Positions 7,792 through 29,138 of a stretch of 64,000 nt of DNA are shown one piece after another. The position numbers and the translations under genes were made by a program. The DNA is taken from contig NZ_SGWI01000001.1 in NCBI RefSeq assembly GCF_004519405.1, positions 1,488,001 to 1,552,000 on the forward strand. The letters are read 5' to 3'. How positions within the stretch are numbered: position 1 is the stretch's first letter; each line of letters begins with the position of its first letter. This DNA comes from Pseudomonas sp. BCA17. Lineage in GTDB: Bacteria; Pseudomonadota; Gammaproteobacteria; Pseudomonadales; Pseudomonadaceae. The notes beneath the pieces were generated by a model that saw nothing but the letters and a program-made list of their open reading frames with translations, made no database searches and was not told where the DNA came from.

Positions 7792-10116
7792 TTATGGGAA
7801 AGGAGTATCACTAAAATTCTCGTAGATTATTTTAGGAGGTAAAACGACTGTCAATTCCAATGATGGGAAACGCACTGCGTCCGTCGCACTTGAACTGCCG
7901 TCAGTCGTGACATCGCAAAAAACAGCCAACGAGCTGTGATTTTTCAATTTTTCTAATTCAGATCGAAGCAGTACTGCCGACAATCCATTGTAGACTTCAT
8001 CTGAAGTTACGCGTGGGTCTATACGCACGTTGATCGTATAGGAGACACCGGTTTCGAGAGTCCCGACAGCACGCAGCCAAGCATTTTGCCCCTCAAGAGC
8101 AAACCACCACGCTTTGTCGAAGTTTGCGTCATACACGGTGATATGCGCCTCACCTGTAAAAGTCTGCAGATCTAAAACCCCGCCCTGGGTAGCCGGTGGA
8201 GTCGCCTCCGGCACCACCGGCGTTGGAAGTCTCGTCGGCACGCTGATCTTCAATGCCAACGTCTTCGACGGCGCCAGCTTACAAGTACTGGTCACTATGT
8301 AATTGATCGGGATGGTTTTACCTGCGCCCTGAATCACCGCTTCACGCGGGATCGCAAAATCCACATAGCCCGGATCGCTGTTGCCCGGTTTTGATTCCAA
8401 CGGCAGGCTCGTGCCGTCCGCTCTGATCCACTTCAGCTGGATCGAGTGATGAGGGCTGATCCGTTCATACGCCACCCGCACCGTCACGCCATCCTGGCCG
8501 TTCCAGATCGTCAGTTGATCATCCACCGCTTCAAGCACCGTTGGGTGAGGCAGTACCCAAGCCTCTTGCTCGATGTTGAAAATCCGCACAGGAAACTCGA
8601 TGGCCGTCTCCAGCGTGCGCTGGCCATCAAAGTTCACCGCGAAATGCAGCCTAAACTCGCTGCAATCGGCCAGTTGTTGCAGCTTGGCCCTGGAGATCGG
8701 TGTATCGACTCCATCGTGTAACCAGGCGGCTGTCAGCGGCTTGCCCTCCAACACATCAAACTTATAGGCGCTGCCATCCTCAAGGGTGCCGGTTACCCAC
8801 ATCCAGCAGCAGTTCCGCTCTATGGCGTAATCCCAGATGGGCACCACACCTGTTGCGTCATCGCTGAAGGTATTGAGATCCACCTTGTTGCCAGTGGCCT
8901 CTTCAATGCCCGGTCTGGTCAGTTGAGGCGCAAGTACCTTGATCACACGATCCGGAGAATGTTGGGGTTCGTAATTGTTGAATTGAAGGCTGTATTTCAG
9001 CGTCAATGTCTTATTAAAAAGGGTGGCGATGATTTCCGGGGCAACATCAAATGACAGGCTCGTTTCGCCCGTCTTCACATCCTTGCAACCGAGTGCCACT
9101 GGCCCGTAATTCGGCCCTGAGGCGTAGGCACACACGTGATCACCCTCGAACATGCCTTCATAACCCACAATGGCGTGCCCGCCATTGACCGTGTTGACAG
9201 GGTTGACCTGCCAGTGACCAGCAGGTTGCTCTACCGATTCGCGCAAGTGCGGCGGGTTCAGATCCTGTGCCGGATCAACCTGCAGCAACGAGGTGGTGCG
9301 CAGGTGGAAATCCTCGGCGTTAACAGGAAGCGGGTTTTCTAAAAGTGGATCGCCTGGCTCAGGGTACACAGGCTCTGTCGTATCCCAAATCACACCCAGG
9401 TGGGTGGTGATCGCCGAATAGTCTTCCAGCCTGGACAACCAGCCTCGCGCGAGAGCAAACCTGAAAACGTGGTCTGCATGAGCCTCATGTGCCTGCACCA
9501 CATGATCCAACGCTATCCATATAAAGCGGTAAGGCGCGATATGCTGGTTACCGGCAACGGTGACAAACAGACGCTGGCCCTCGTAGATCATCGGCCAAGC
9601 CTTGATCTCGACAATTTCATCGCCGGTGAAGCTCTGCATCCTCAGCCACCAGGTGTTCCACTCGTTCTTGGAGTGAACAAATACCGGCCTCGATACAACC
9701 AAGTCTTGCTCGCTGATTTGCTGGACTTCCAACTCCAGCGTCAGGGATTTCTGTACACGGCCTCCAGCGATGGCCGTGTACTCGAAGAGCACCGTGTGCC
9801 CGATGCAGTAACTGATCAACTGCGCCGGAATATCGACGACGTCAACGCCATCCGCCACGGAAACAGGCTCGAAGACTGGCGCGGCCTGCCCCTTGATAGC
9901 CATGTAAAACATGACCCCGGAGGCCCCCGCCGGCAGTGTCAGTGTCGCAGACGTGCCATCGATAGCGTCGATGGGATAAAGCACACTGTTGTTCGCTGCG
10001 AACTTGATAACTGGGTAAGGCAGCTCTGCTTCGACCAATGTTTCTGTTGGCAGGGGGGACGTAACGCTTAAGGCTCGCGCGGAGGGTGTGCGTTTGGGGG
10101 TCGGTTTTTTAGACAT
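7792..10116 (-). CDS. Ig-like-repeat protein of unknown function, cut short by an in-frame TAA
   Basis: A 774-residue protein with no known name. The start at 10116 is chosen over the upstream in-frame ATG because CAGGAG sits 7 bases before it. The N-terminus is basic and Pro/Thr-rich (MSKKPTPKRTPS), with no signal peptide. The rest is beta-rich and repetitive. The segments starting DLNTFSDDA and DLQTFTGEA are related copies of about 105 residues, with Ig-like strands between them (WNGQDGVTVRVAY, LKISVPTRLP). Such modular proteins occur in Pseudomonas as putative surface or secreted proteins of unknown role. The reading frame continues past the TAA at 7792-7794 for 140 codons. It lies between dsbG and pvdL and is not obviously part of either pathway. 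GC appears lower toward the 3' end, suggesting acquired DNA. Confidence 0.75.
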   Translation of the reverse strand: MSKKPTPKRTPSARALSVTSPLPTETLVEAELPYPVIKFAANNSVLYPIDAIDGTSATLTLPAGASGVMFYMAIKGQAAPVFEPVSVADGVDVVDIPAQLISYCIGHTVLFEYTAIAGGRVQKSLTLELEVQQISEQDLVVSRPVFVHSKNEWNTWWLRMQSFTGDEIVEIKAWPMIYEGQRLFVTVAGNQHIAPYRFIWIALDHVVQAHEAHADHVFRFALARGWLSRLEDYSAITTHLGVIWDTTEPVYPEPGDPLLENPLPVNAEDFHLRTTSLLQVDPAQDLNPPHLRESVEQPAGHWQVNPVNTVNGGHAIVGYEGMFEGDHVCAYASGPNYGPVALGCKDVKTGETSLSFDVAPEIIATLFNKTLTLKYSLQFNNYEPQHSPDRVIKVLAPQLTRPGIEEATGNKVDLNTFSDDATGVVPIWDYAIERNCCWMWVTGTLEDGSAYKFDVLEGKPLTAAWLHDGVDTPISRAKLQQLADCSEFRLHFAVNFDGQRTLETAIEFPVRIFNIEQEAWVLPHPTVLEAVDDQLTIWNGQDGVTVRVAYERISPHHSIQLKWIRADGTSLPLESKPGNSDPGYVDFAIPREAVIQGAGKTIPINYIVTSTCKLAPSKTLALKISVPTRLPTPVVPEATPPATQGGVLDLQTFTGEAHITVYDANFDKAWWFALEGQNAWLRAVGTLETGVSYTINVRIDPRVTSDEVYNGLSAVLLRSELEKLKNHSSLAVFCDVTTDGSSSATDAVRFPSLELTVVLPPKIIYENFSDTPFP

Positions 10117-10194
10117 GATAAGACTCCTGTCCAGCGTTAGATAACTATCGGGGTTGGCCATGAGGCCAGAAACTCGACTTATCAGATGCTTGGA

Positions 10195-10226
10195 GCAGGC
10201 GCCTGCCTACTGTCAGAATTGACAGT
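10195..10226. promoter_or_regulatory. Paired palindromes upstream of the Ig-like protein gene
   Basis: GCAGGCGCCTGC (10195-10206) is a perfect palindrome. It is followed at once by ACTGTCA-GAAT-TGACAGT (10209-10226), a perfect 7-4-7 inverted repeat. The pair lies about 80-120 bp before the start at 10116 and just after the end of pvdL. The second palindrome recurs, as CTACTGTCA-N4-TGACAG, upstream of the cold-shock-like gene near 57.8 kb. It is a candidate operator for an unidentified regulator. Confidence 0.5.
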
Positions 10227-10265
10227 TCCGACGCAACGTCACGCTGTATCCGACCAACGGCCGCC

Positions 10266-23153
<12,888 letters not shown>

Positions 23154-23204
23154 GGGGTTCCTGCCTGAAATCGGCTTACGGGAAAATCGGAAATTGGAAG
23201 GCGT

Positions 23205-23957
23205 TCAGCCGGCGATCCGCTGCCGCGCCGCGCCAGTGCGCCAGCGGGCCAGGTGCTCATCGGCATAGCGACGCAGGCAACGCAGCACCGCGCTTTCGTG
23301 CTGCACGAGAAAGAAGTGATGGCCGTCGAACATGTCCAGGGAGAAACCACTGGCGGCATCGATCTGCCAGTCCAGCAACTGGTCGGCACGCACGCTGTCT
23401 TGCTTGCCGCCGAACACATGGATGGGCATGCGCAGCGGCTCACGCTCGCCATAGCTGAAGCTGCCGCACAGCAGAAAATCGGCGCGCAGGATCGGCAGCA
23501 TCAATTGCATCAATTCAGGGTTGGCCAGGGCTTCTTCGGCGGTGCCCTGCAGTTCTCGCAGGCGGGCGATCAGTTGTTCATCCGTCTTTTCGATGGCGTA
23601 TTCGCTGACATCGCGACGGGCCGGGCCAGCCGTGCCGGAAGCGAACAGCGCCAGCGGCGCGGGCACATCGCGCAGGCTCAGTGCATGGGCCAACTCAAAG
23701 GCCAGCAGGCCACCGAGGCTATGACCGAAGAGCGCATAGGGACCGTCCAGGCTGCGGCTGATTTCATCGGCAAGCTGGGCCGCCAAGACCTTGATGTCAC
23801 GCTGCAACGGCTCGTCCATGCGCATGCCGCGCCCTGGCAATTCCAGCGGGCACACGTGCAACCAGTCCGGCAAGGCGCGGCGCCAGCGGGCGTAAACCGA
23901 GGCGCTGGCACCCGAGTGGGGCAGGCAGAACAGGCGTAGACGGGTGGGCGTGCTCAT
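23205..23957 (-). CDS. pvdG: PvdG, type II thioesterase
   Basis: A 250-residue alpha/beta hydrolase of the external (type II) thioesterase family, which frees NRPS carrier domains from misprimed or stalled acyl groups. The visible features are [12 protein letters not shown], the nucleophile elbow [11 protein letters not shown] and the catalytic His in FDGHHFFL; an Asp in GGKQDSVRA fits the triad. The start at 23957 ([10 protein letters not shown]) is preferred over an in-frame GTG 18 bp upstream because GGGGAG precedes it. It sits directly before pvdL, as in other Pseudomonas. An iron-starvation promoter lies upstream at 24069-24092. Confidence 0.93.
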   Translation of the reverse strand: MSTPTRLRLFCLPHSGASASVYARWRRALPDWLHVCPLELPGRGMRMDEPLQRDIKVLAAQLADEISRSLDGPYALFGHSLGGLLAFELAHALSLRDVPAPLALFASGTAGPARRDVSEYAIEKTDEQLIARLRELQGTAEEALANPELMQLMLPILRADFLLCGSFSYGEREPLRMPIHVFGGKQDSVRADQLLDWQIDAASGFSLDMFDGHHFFLVQHESAVLRCLRRYADEHLARWRTGAARQRIAG

Positions 23958-24068
23958 GGTTTTAGGACTCCCCACTGAAACACGCTGCTTGCACGGTAAA
24001 AACCCATCTCGCCCTCCTGCGGGTGTTGATCCCTGGCCGTTTCGCTAACGGACCTGTCACCCATGAGA

Positions 24069-24092
24069 ACGGACGGTGTCTTCAAATAATTA
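24069..24092 (-). promoter_or_regulatory. Candidate iron-starvation box for pvdG-pvdL
   Basis: The minus strand reads ACTAATT, 16 bases, then CGT. This differs from TAAAT-N16-CGT by one base in the -35 element, with exact spacing. It points at pvdG with a leader of about 100 nt. Confidence 0.65.
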
Positions 24093-24160
24093 GTCCCCGA
24101 GGACGAGCGAGACGCGGTTCACACCTTGCAGATGAGCATAAGATTAGTTCTTCCTCTCAT

Positions 24161-24189
24161 TTGACAATAATTATCATTAAGCATAATTT
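24161..24189 (+). promoter_or_regulatory. pvdS promoter with overlapping Fur-like box
   Basis: GACAATAATTATCATTAAG (24163-24181) matches 14 of 19 positions of the Fur consensus GATAATGATAATCATTATC. It begins inside a good -35 hexamer TTGACA (24161-24166), and an AT-rich -10 candidate follows at about 24182-24189. Fur-iron binding here would block RNA polymerase. This matches the known iron repression of pvdS. Confidence 0.8.
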
Positions 24190-24259
24190 GTTGCCCGATG
24201 TGTAGGAGGCTTCAGCACGGACGCCCTCCCCTAACCTCTTTTGCGACAAGGTGATTTCC

Positions 24260-24811
24260 ATGACGGAACAAGTATCCACAGGCAGGTGCGACTCACCGCT
24301 TCTCCAGGCGTTCGTCGACAATCGGCTGATCCTGGTGAAGATTGCGGCGCGAATTACCGGGTGTCGCTCCCGCGCTGAAGACGTCGTGCAAGACGCCTAC
24401 TTTCGTCTGCAATCGGCGCCGACGATCACCTCATCGTTCAAGGCGCAACTGAGCTATCTGTTCCAGATCGTGCGCAACCTGGCGATCGATCACTACCGCA
24501 AGCAGGCGCTGGAACTCAAGTACTCGGGACCGGAAGAGGAAGGTCTGAATGTGGTGATTCACGGTGCATCACCCGAAACCTCCCACATTAATTTCAACAC
24601 CCTGGAAAACATCGCCGACGCCCTGACCGAGTTGCCGCAGCGCACCCGCTATGCGTTCGAGATGTACCGCCTGCACGGCGTGCCGCAAAAGGACATCGCC
24701 AAGGAGCTGGGCGTGTCGCCGACCCTGGTGAATTTCATGATTCGGGATGCGCTGGTGCACTGCCGCAAGGTATCGGGCAGCCACAGCGATACGTTCGCTC
24801 GGCGGGTGTAG
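24260..24811 (+). CDS. pvdS: PvdS, iron-starvation ECF sigma factor
   Basis: A 183-residue ECF sigma factor that directs RNA polymerase to pyoverdine genes at iron-starvation boxes. Region 2 is seen in DNRLILVKIAARITGCRSRAEDVVQDAYFRL and the following LSYLFQIVRNLAIDHYRK. Region 4 is seen in LTELPQRTRYAFEMYRLHGVPQKDIAKELG. The start at ATG 24260 follows AAGGTGA and is preferred over GTG at 24251. It is divergent from pvdG-pvdL and is preceded by a Fur-like box. The anti-sigma factor FpvR, which restrains PvdS in P. aeruginosa, is not encoded in this window. It ends 2 bp from a converging gene. Confidence 0.95.
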   Translation: MTEQVSTGRCDSPLLQAFVDNRLILVKIAARITGCRSRAEDVVQDAYFRLQSAPTITSSFKAQLSYLFQIVRNLAIDHYRKQALELKYSGPEEEGLNVVIHGASPETSHINFNTLENIADALTELPQRTRYAFEMYRLHGVPQKDIAKELGVSPTLVNFMIRDALVHCRKVSGSHSDTFARRV

Positions 24812-24813
24812 CT

Positions 24814-25602
24814 TCAGGGCACCGGCATCACATCAATGCGATACGGCTCGAAAATCTTCAGCATCTGGCCGTTATCGCGCAACTGCTTGAGCAACGCGGC
24901 GAACGCCTCCCCGGTGATCGGCGCTTTCGGGCGCAGCAAGGCGTAGTGGTGATACACCTGGTCGATGCGTTCCGATACCAGGAATTTCCCGGCCATGTCC
25001 GTGTTGCGCACCATGAAATCGCTCAGGTACGAACGCGTCACCAACGCAATATCGGCACGCCCACGCACGACCATCAGCAGGTTGCTGTCATGGGAATAGG
25101 TCAGCGTCGCATTGAAATGCTCGGCCAGGTATTTGGGGTCGGCGTTGAAGTTGGCGAACGCGTAGTGATAGCCGCTGAACACGGCCAGGCGTTTGCCGGC
25201 CAGGTCGGCGAAATACTGCTGGTCGCGATCAGGCTCGCGCTGGGCGACGAAGATTTCCGCGTCTTCCAGGCCCATGTCGACGCTGGTGTGGGCAATGCCC
25301 TGCCAGCCCCAATCGGGATTTTCGAAGATCGCCATGTCGACCCGACCCTGCTCGAAATCCCTGAAACGCCGTGGAATAGAGGTAGGCACCAGTACAAACT
25401 GGTAATCGCTTTGCAGCGTGTTCAGGGCTTCCACCAATTGCGGCAGTATGCCGGTGTCCGCCCCTTGTTCGGGACGCACGGTGTAGGGCGGAAAATGCGC
25501 AGCACCGATCCTCACCAATTGCGCAGCGGATGCCGGCATCCACCCTACGGTGCCCACTGCCCATAATGTAAGTCCTGCAGCCAGCCGCCATGGCGAAAAC
25601 AT
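24814..25602 (-). CDS. Periplasmic solute-binding protein, family 3 type
   Basis: A 262-residue exported protein with a signal peptide (MFSPWRLAAGLTLWAVGTVGWMPASAA). The mature part resembles extracellular solute-binding proteins of family 3 (VRIGAAHFPPYTVRPE, DTGILPQLVEALN, GRVDMAIFENPDWGW, GRADIALVTRSY). No permease or ATPase gene is adjacent, so it may be an orphan binding protein. It could also be one of the many Pseudomonas SBP-like proteins that signal rather than transport. The ligand is unknown; family 3 members usually bind amino acids or polyamines. The start is set at the ATG at the head of the signal peptide, 12 bp inside an in-frame GTG. Confidence 0.75.
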   Translation of the reverse strand: MFSPWRLAAGLTLWAVGTVGWMPASAAQLVRIGAAHFPPYTVRPEQGADTGILPQLVEALNTLQSDYQFVLVPTSIPRRFRDFEQGRVDMAIFENPDWGWQGIAHTSVDMGLEDAEIFVAQREPDRDQQYFADLAGKRLAVFSGYHYAFANFNADPKYLAEHFNATLTYSHDSNLLMVVRGRADIALVTRSYLSDFMVRNTDMAGKFLVSERIDQVYHHYALLRPKAPITGEAFAALLKQLRDNGQMLKIFEPYRIDVMPVP

Positions 25603-25694
25603 CGAGGCACACACCGTTCAACACTTTGATGGCGATAAGCTAGGCGTTTTTCCCAGGCGAGACAACTTTCGGCGCCAAATTAATAGCTTGCGCC

Positions 25695-26318
25695 TCAATC
25701 GGCCTTCAGCACCATCAGCAGGGCTTCTTCAGCCAATTGCTCAAGCGTCAGGCTGCCCTGGGCACGAAACCACGTGGTGGTCCAGGACAACGCGCCGGTC
25801 AGGAAGCGCCGCGTAATAAACACATCGCCCCTGATATAACCGGCGGCCTTCGCCTCCCCCAGCACTTGCAGCCAGATAGCTTCGTACACATCGCGCAGGG
25901 CCAGCACCTGGGCCTGGCCTTCGGCCGACAACGAGCGCCATTCGTACACCAGCACCGCCATGGCCTCACCACTGCCCCCCATGATCGACTGCAATTCGCA
26001 GCGGATCAGCGCCAGCACGCGTTCGCGCACGTTCGTCGCGTCTTCAAGGGATGCACGCATCATCGCGGTGTTGTAGTGAATGGTTTCCTCCATCACCGCA
26101 CGCAGGATCTCGTCCTTGCTCTTGAAGTGATGAAAGATGCTGCCGGACTGGATACCCACGGCGCTGGCCAGGTCGCGCACGGTGGTGCGTTCAAAGCCTT
26201 TGTTGCGAAACAGGTGAGCCGCGGTTTGCAGCAACTTGCCCCGGGCACTGTCGGGGTCGGTCAATTGGCCGCCATCGACCATGGTGCGCATCACCCGTTG
26301 GGCTTTGTGCTCATCCAT
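25695..26318 (-). CDS. atuR: AtuR, TetR-family repressor of terpene utilisation
   Basis: A 207-residue TetR-family regulator. The helix-turn-helix lies at about 30-75 (GKLLQTAAHLFRNKGFERTT, VRDLASAVGIQSGSIFHHF, KSKDEILRAV). A ligand-binding helical domain follows. The start at 26318 has GAAGGAGAGC upstream. The frame extends much further upstream on this strand, but that part is the shadow of the atuA-atuB genes. It is divergent from atuA. P. aeruginosa AtuR is known to repress the atu genes by binding two inverted repeats before atuA, and two such repeats are present here. The inducer is inferred to be a terpenoid-derived CoA ester. Confidence 0.85.
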   Translation of the reverse strand: MDEHKAQRVMRTMVDGGQLTDPDSARGKLLQTAAHLFRNKGFERTTVRDLASAVGIQSGSIFHHFKSKDEILRAVMEETIHYNTAMMRASLEDATNVRERVLALIRCELQSIMGGSGEAMAVLVYEWRSLSAEGQAQVLALRDVYEAIWLQVLGEAKAAGYIRGDVFITRRFLTGALSWTTTWFRAQGSLTLEQLAEEALLMVLKAD

Positions 26319-26374
26319 GCTGCTCTCCTTCACTTCTACTGACGTCTTGGGCGGCAATTTAGGCTGTGACCGCC

Positions 26375-26394
26375 ACCCAAGCAAGCGCTTGGGT
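26375..26394. promoter_or_regulatory. AtuR operator 1
   Basis: ACCCAAGC-AAGC-GCTTGGGT is a perfect 8-4-8 inverted repeat in the atuR-atuA spacer. It shares the AAGCGCTT core with operator 2. Confidence 0.75.
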
Positions 26395-26418
26395 AAAACT
26401 TGTGTCGAGAGTTTACAA

Positions 26419-26436
26419 ACCAAGCGCTTGCTTGGT
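26419..26436. promoter_or_regulatory. AtuR operator 2
   Basis: ACCAAGC-GCTT-GCTTGGT is a perfect 7-4-7 inverted repeat. Its centre is 43 bp (about four helical turns) from that of operator 1 and about 45 bp before the atuA ATG. Paired sites on one helix face fit cooperative repression. Confidence 0.75.
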
Positions 26437-26471
26437 AGTCTCGACGTCAGCCATTCGAGGAAGGATTTCTC

Positions 26472-28250
26472 ATGAGCAACACGGTTCGTATCGGCTGTGC
26501 CAGCGCTTTCTGGGGCGACACCAGCACTGCTGCCGCCCAGTTGGTGCAGGGCGGCGCGCTGGATTACCTGGTGTTTGACTACCTGGCGGAAGTCACGATG
26601 TCGATCCTCGCCGGGGCGCGAATGAAAAACGCCCAGGCCGGCTACGCCACCGACTTCGTCGACGTGCTCACGCCACTGCTGGCCGACATCCAGCGCCAGG
26701 GCATCCGCGTGATCAGCAACGCCGGTGGTATCCATCCGCAAGCGTGCGCCGCTGCCCTGCAAGCGGCCTGCGATAAAGCCCGGGTGCCCTTGAAAATCGC
26801 TGTGCTGCTGGGCGACGACCTGCACCCCCAGCTCAAACAGCTGCGCGGCATCACCGACATGTTCAACGGCGCGCCCCTGCCGCCAGCCTGTGTGTCCGCC
26901 AACGCTTATCTCGGCGCCCCGGGCATCGTCCAGGCGCTTGATCTGGGTGCCGATATCGTCATCACCGGCCGGGTGGTCGACAGCGCCGTGGTCAGCGCAG
27001 CGCTGGTGCATGAGTTCGGCTGGTCCTGGCAGGATTATGACCGCCTGGCCCAAGCCGCGCTGGCCGGGCACATTATCGAATGCGGCGCGCAGTGCACCGG
27101 CGGCAACTTCACCGATTGGCGCGACGTGCCGGACTACGAACACATCGGTTTCCCCATCGTCGAGGTGAGCGCCGACGGTCAGTTCACGGTGAACAAAGTC
27201 GACGGTACGGGCGGCTTGATCAGTGAACTCAGCGTGGCCGAACAACTGTTGTATGAAATCGGCGACCCGCGTGCGTACCTGTTGCCCGATGTGATCTGCG
27301 ATTTCAGCCAGGTCCGATTGCAGCAACAGGGCAAAAACTGCGTCCGCCTGCACGGCGCCAAGGGTTTGCCGCCCACTGCGCAGTACAAAGTCAGCGCCAC
27401 TTACCTCGACGGGTTCCGCTGCACCGCCAGTTGCCTGCTCGCCGGGATCGATGCGGTGGCCAAGGCCGACCGCGTCAGCCAGGCAATCATCCAAAAGACC
27501 TCGGAGCTGTTCATCCAGCGCGGCTGGGGCCCCTACAGTGAAGTGAATATCGAACTGCTGGGCAGCGAAGCCACCTACGGCGCCCACGCCCAACGCCACG
27601 ACAGCCGCGAGGTGGTGGTGAAGCTCGCCGTACGGCACCCGAACAAGCAGGCGCTGGAGCTGTTCGCCCGTGAAATCGCCCAGGCGGCGACGGGCATGGC
27701 ACCAGGCTTGACCGGTATCGTCGGCGGGCGGCCTTCGGTCTATCCGTTGATCCGGCTGTTTTCGTTCCTGATCGATAAAACGGCGTGTGAGCCGCTGATC
27801 GAGTTCCAGGGCCAGCGCCACGCCTGCGCGTTGCCGCCCGCTCATGCGCTCGTCACGCCCACCGCGCCGCTCGATCCGCCCAAGCCTCAGGGCCGTGCAG
27901 ACGCCAGCGTACCGTTGGTGAAACTCGCCGTGGCGCGCTCCGGCGACAAGGGCAACCACAGTAATATCGGGGTGATCGCCCGTGACCCCGAATACCTGCC
28001 GTGGATCGCCGAAGTGCTGACCCCGGAGGTGATCGTCGATTGGATGGGCCATGTGCTCGACCCACTCCACGGCCGCGTCGAGCGCTGGTATTTGCCCGGC
28101 AGCCACAGCCTGAACTTCCTGTTGGAAAACGCTCTGGGCGGCGGCGGTATTGCCAGCCTGCGCATCGACCCGCAAGGCAAGGCGTTTGCCCAGCAACTGC
28201 TGGAAATCCCCATCGGCGTGCCGCAGCACATTGCCGACCAACTCAGCTAA
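26472..28250 (+). CDS. atuA: AtuA, acyclic terpene utilisation protein
   Basis: A 592-residue cytoplasmic protein required for growth on citronellol/geraniol in P. aeruginosa; its exact reaction is not established. The large N-terminal AtuA/DUF1446 domain shows [57 protein letters not shown] and [14 protein letters not shown]-terminal domain (about 480-592) begins at [21 protein letters not shown]. It has a good ribosome site (GAGGAAGG) and leads the operon; atuB follows after 12 bp. It is controlled from the AtuR operators. The family call is firm. Confidence 0.92.
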   Translation: MSNTVRIGCASAFWGDTSTAAAQLVQGGALDYLVFDYLAEVTMSILAGARMKNAQAGYATDFVDVLTPLLADIQRQGIRVISNAGGIHPQACAAALQAACDKARVPLKIAVLLGDDLHPQLKQLRGITDMFNGAPLPPACVSANAYLGAPGIVQALDLGADIVITGRVVDSAVVSAALVHEFGWSWQDYDRLAQAALAGHIIECGAQCTGGNFTDWRDVPDYEHIGFPIVEVSADGQFTVNKVDGTGGLISELSVAEQLLYEIGDPRAYLLPDVICDFSQVRLQQQGKNCVRLHGAKGLPPTAQYKVSATYLDGFRCTASCLLAGIDAVAKADRVSQAIIQKTSELFIQRGWGPYSEVNIELLGSEATYGAHAQRHDSREVVVKLAVRHPNKQALELFAREIAQAATGMAPGLTGIVGGRPSVYPLIRLFSFLIDKTACEPLIEFQGQRHACALPPAHALVTPTAPLDPPKPQGRADASVPLVKLAVARSGDKGNHSNIGVIARDPEYLPWIAEVLTPEVIVDWMGHVLDPLHGRVERWYLPGSHSLNFLLENALGGGGIASLRIDPQGKAFAQQLLEIPIGVPQHIADQLS

Positions 28251-28262
28251 AGGAGCGTTGCC

Positions 28263-29135
28263 GTGGCCTTCGACTCGATCTTCAAAGCCGACCTCTTCCA
28301 GGGGCAAACCGTCATAGTCACGGGAGGCGGCAGCGGCATAGGTCGTTGCACCGCCCATGAACTGGCGGCCCTGGGCGCCAACGTGATACTCATTGGGCGC
28401 AAACCGGAAAAACTGCAGACGGTGGCGGCGGAAATTGCCGAAGACGGCGGCAGCGCCCATTGGCTGGCTTGCGATATCCGCGATGAAGAGGCGGTGAAAA
28501 CCCGGGTCAGCCAGATCATCGGCGAGCACGGCCCGATCCACGGGTTGGTGAATAACGCCGGCGGCCAGTACCCTGCGCCGCTGGCGTCGATCAACCAGAA
28601 AGGCTTTGAAACCGTACTGCGTACCAACCTGGTCGGCGGCTTTCTGATGGCCCGTGAAGTGTTCAACCAATCCATGAGCAAGCACGGCGGCGCCATCGTC
28701 AACATGCTTGCCGACATGTGGGGTGGCATGCCCGGCATGGGCCACTCCGGGGCGGCCCGTTCGGGCATGGATAACTTCACCAAGACCGCCGCGTTCGAAT
28801 GGGGTTACGCCGGTGTGCGGGTCAATGCCGTCGCGCCGGGCTGGATCGCTTCCAGCGGCATGGACACCTACGAAGGTGCGTTCAAGGCGGTGATCCCGAC
28901 GCTGCGCGAACATGTGCCGCTCAAGCGCATCGGCACCGAGTCGGAAGTCAGCGCCGCCATTGTGTTCCTGCTCAGCCCCGCCGCCGCCTTTATCAGCGGC
29001 AGCACGTTACGCATCGACGGCGCCGCCAGCCTGGGCAGCCGAGCCTGGCCGCTGAACAAGGCACAGCCACCCAGCGAGCCGTTCAATGGTTTTCACCGTG
29101 CGTATGTGCCCGATGTGCTCAAGGCGGAGCAATAA
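28263..29135 (+). CDS. atuB: AtuB, short-chain dehydrogenase/reductase
   Basis: A 290-residue SDR protein starting at GTG after AAAGGAG. The NAD(P)-binding TGGGSGIGR and the NNAGGQYPAP motif are clear. The usual YxxxK pair is absent: the active-site helix reads HSGAARSGMDNFTK. That resembles the dienoyl-CoA-reductase branch, where the Tyr is missing, but an Arg stands where Lys is expected. It probably acts on a citronellol/geraniol-derived alcohol, aldehyde or CoA intermediate; the precise step is not known to me. It sits between atuA and atuC in one operon. Confidence 0.85.
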   Translation: MAFDSIFKADLFQGQTVIVTGGGSGIGRCTAHELAALGANVILIGRKPEKLQTVAAEIAEDGGSAHWLACDIRDEEAVKTRVSQIIGEHGPIHGLVNNAGGQYPAPLASINQKGFETVLRTNLVGGFLMAREVFNQSMSKHGGAIVNMLADMWGGMPGMGHSGAARSGMDNFTKTAAFEWGYAGVRVNAVAPGWIASSGMDTYEGAFKAVIPTLREHVPLKRIGTESEVSAAIVFLLSPAAAFISGSTLRIDGAASLGSRAWPLNKAQPPSEPFNGFHRAYVPDVLKAEQ

Positions 29136-29138
29136 ACC

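Noticed and set aside
10116..10161. Start of the Ig-like protein at the upstream ATG (10161)
   Set aside because: The ATG at 10116 has CAGGAG at proper spacing; the upstream one lacks a comparable site.
25695..28913. A single open frame of over 1000 codons on the minus strand covering atuR and its upstream region
   Set aside because: Only the last 207 codons encode TetR-family features with a good ribosome site. The rest is antisense to atuA and atuB and has no family features.
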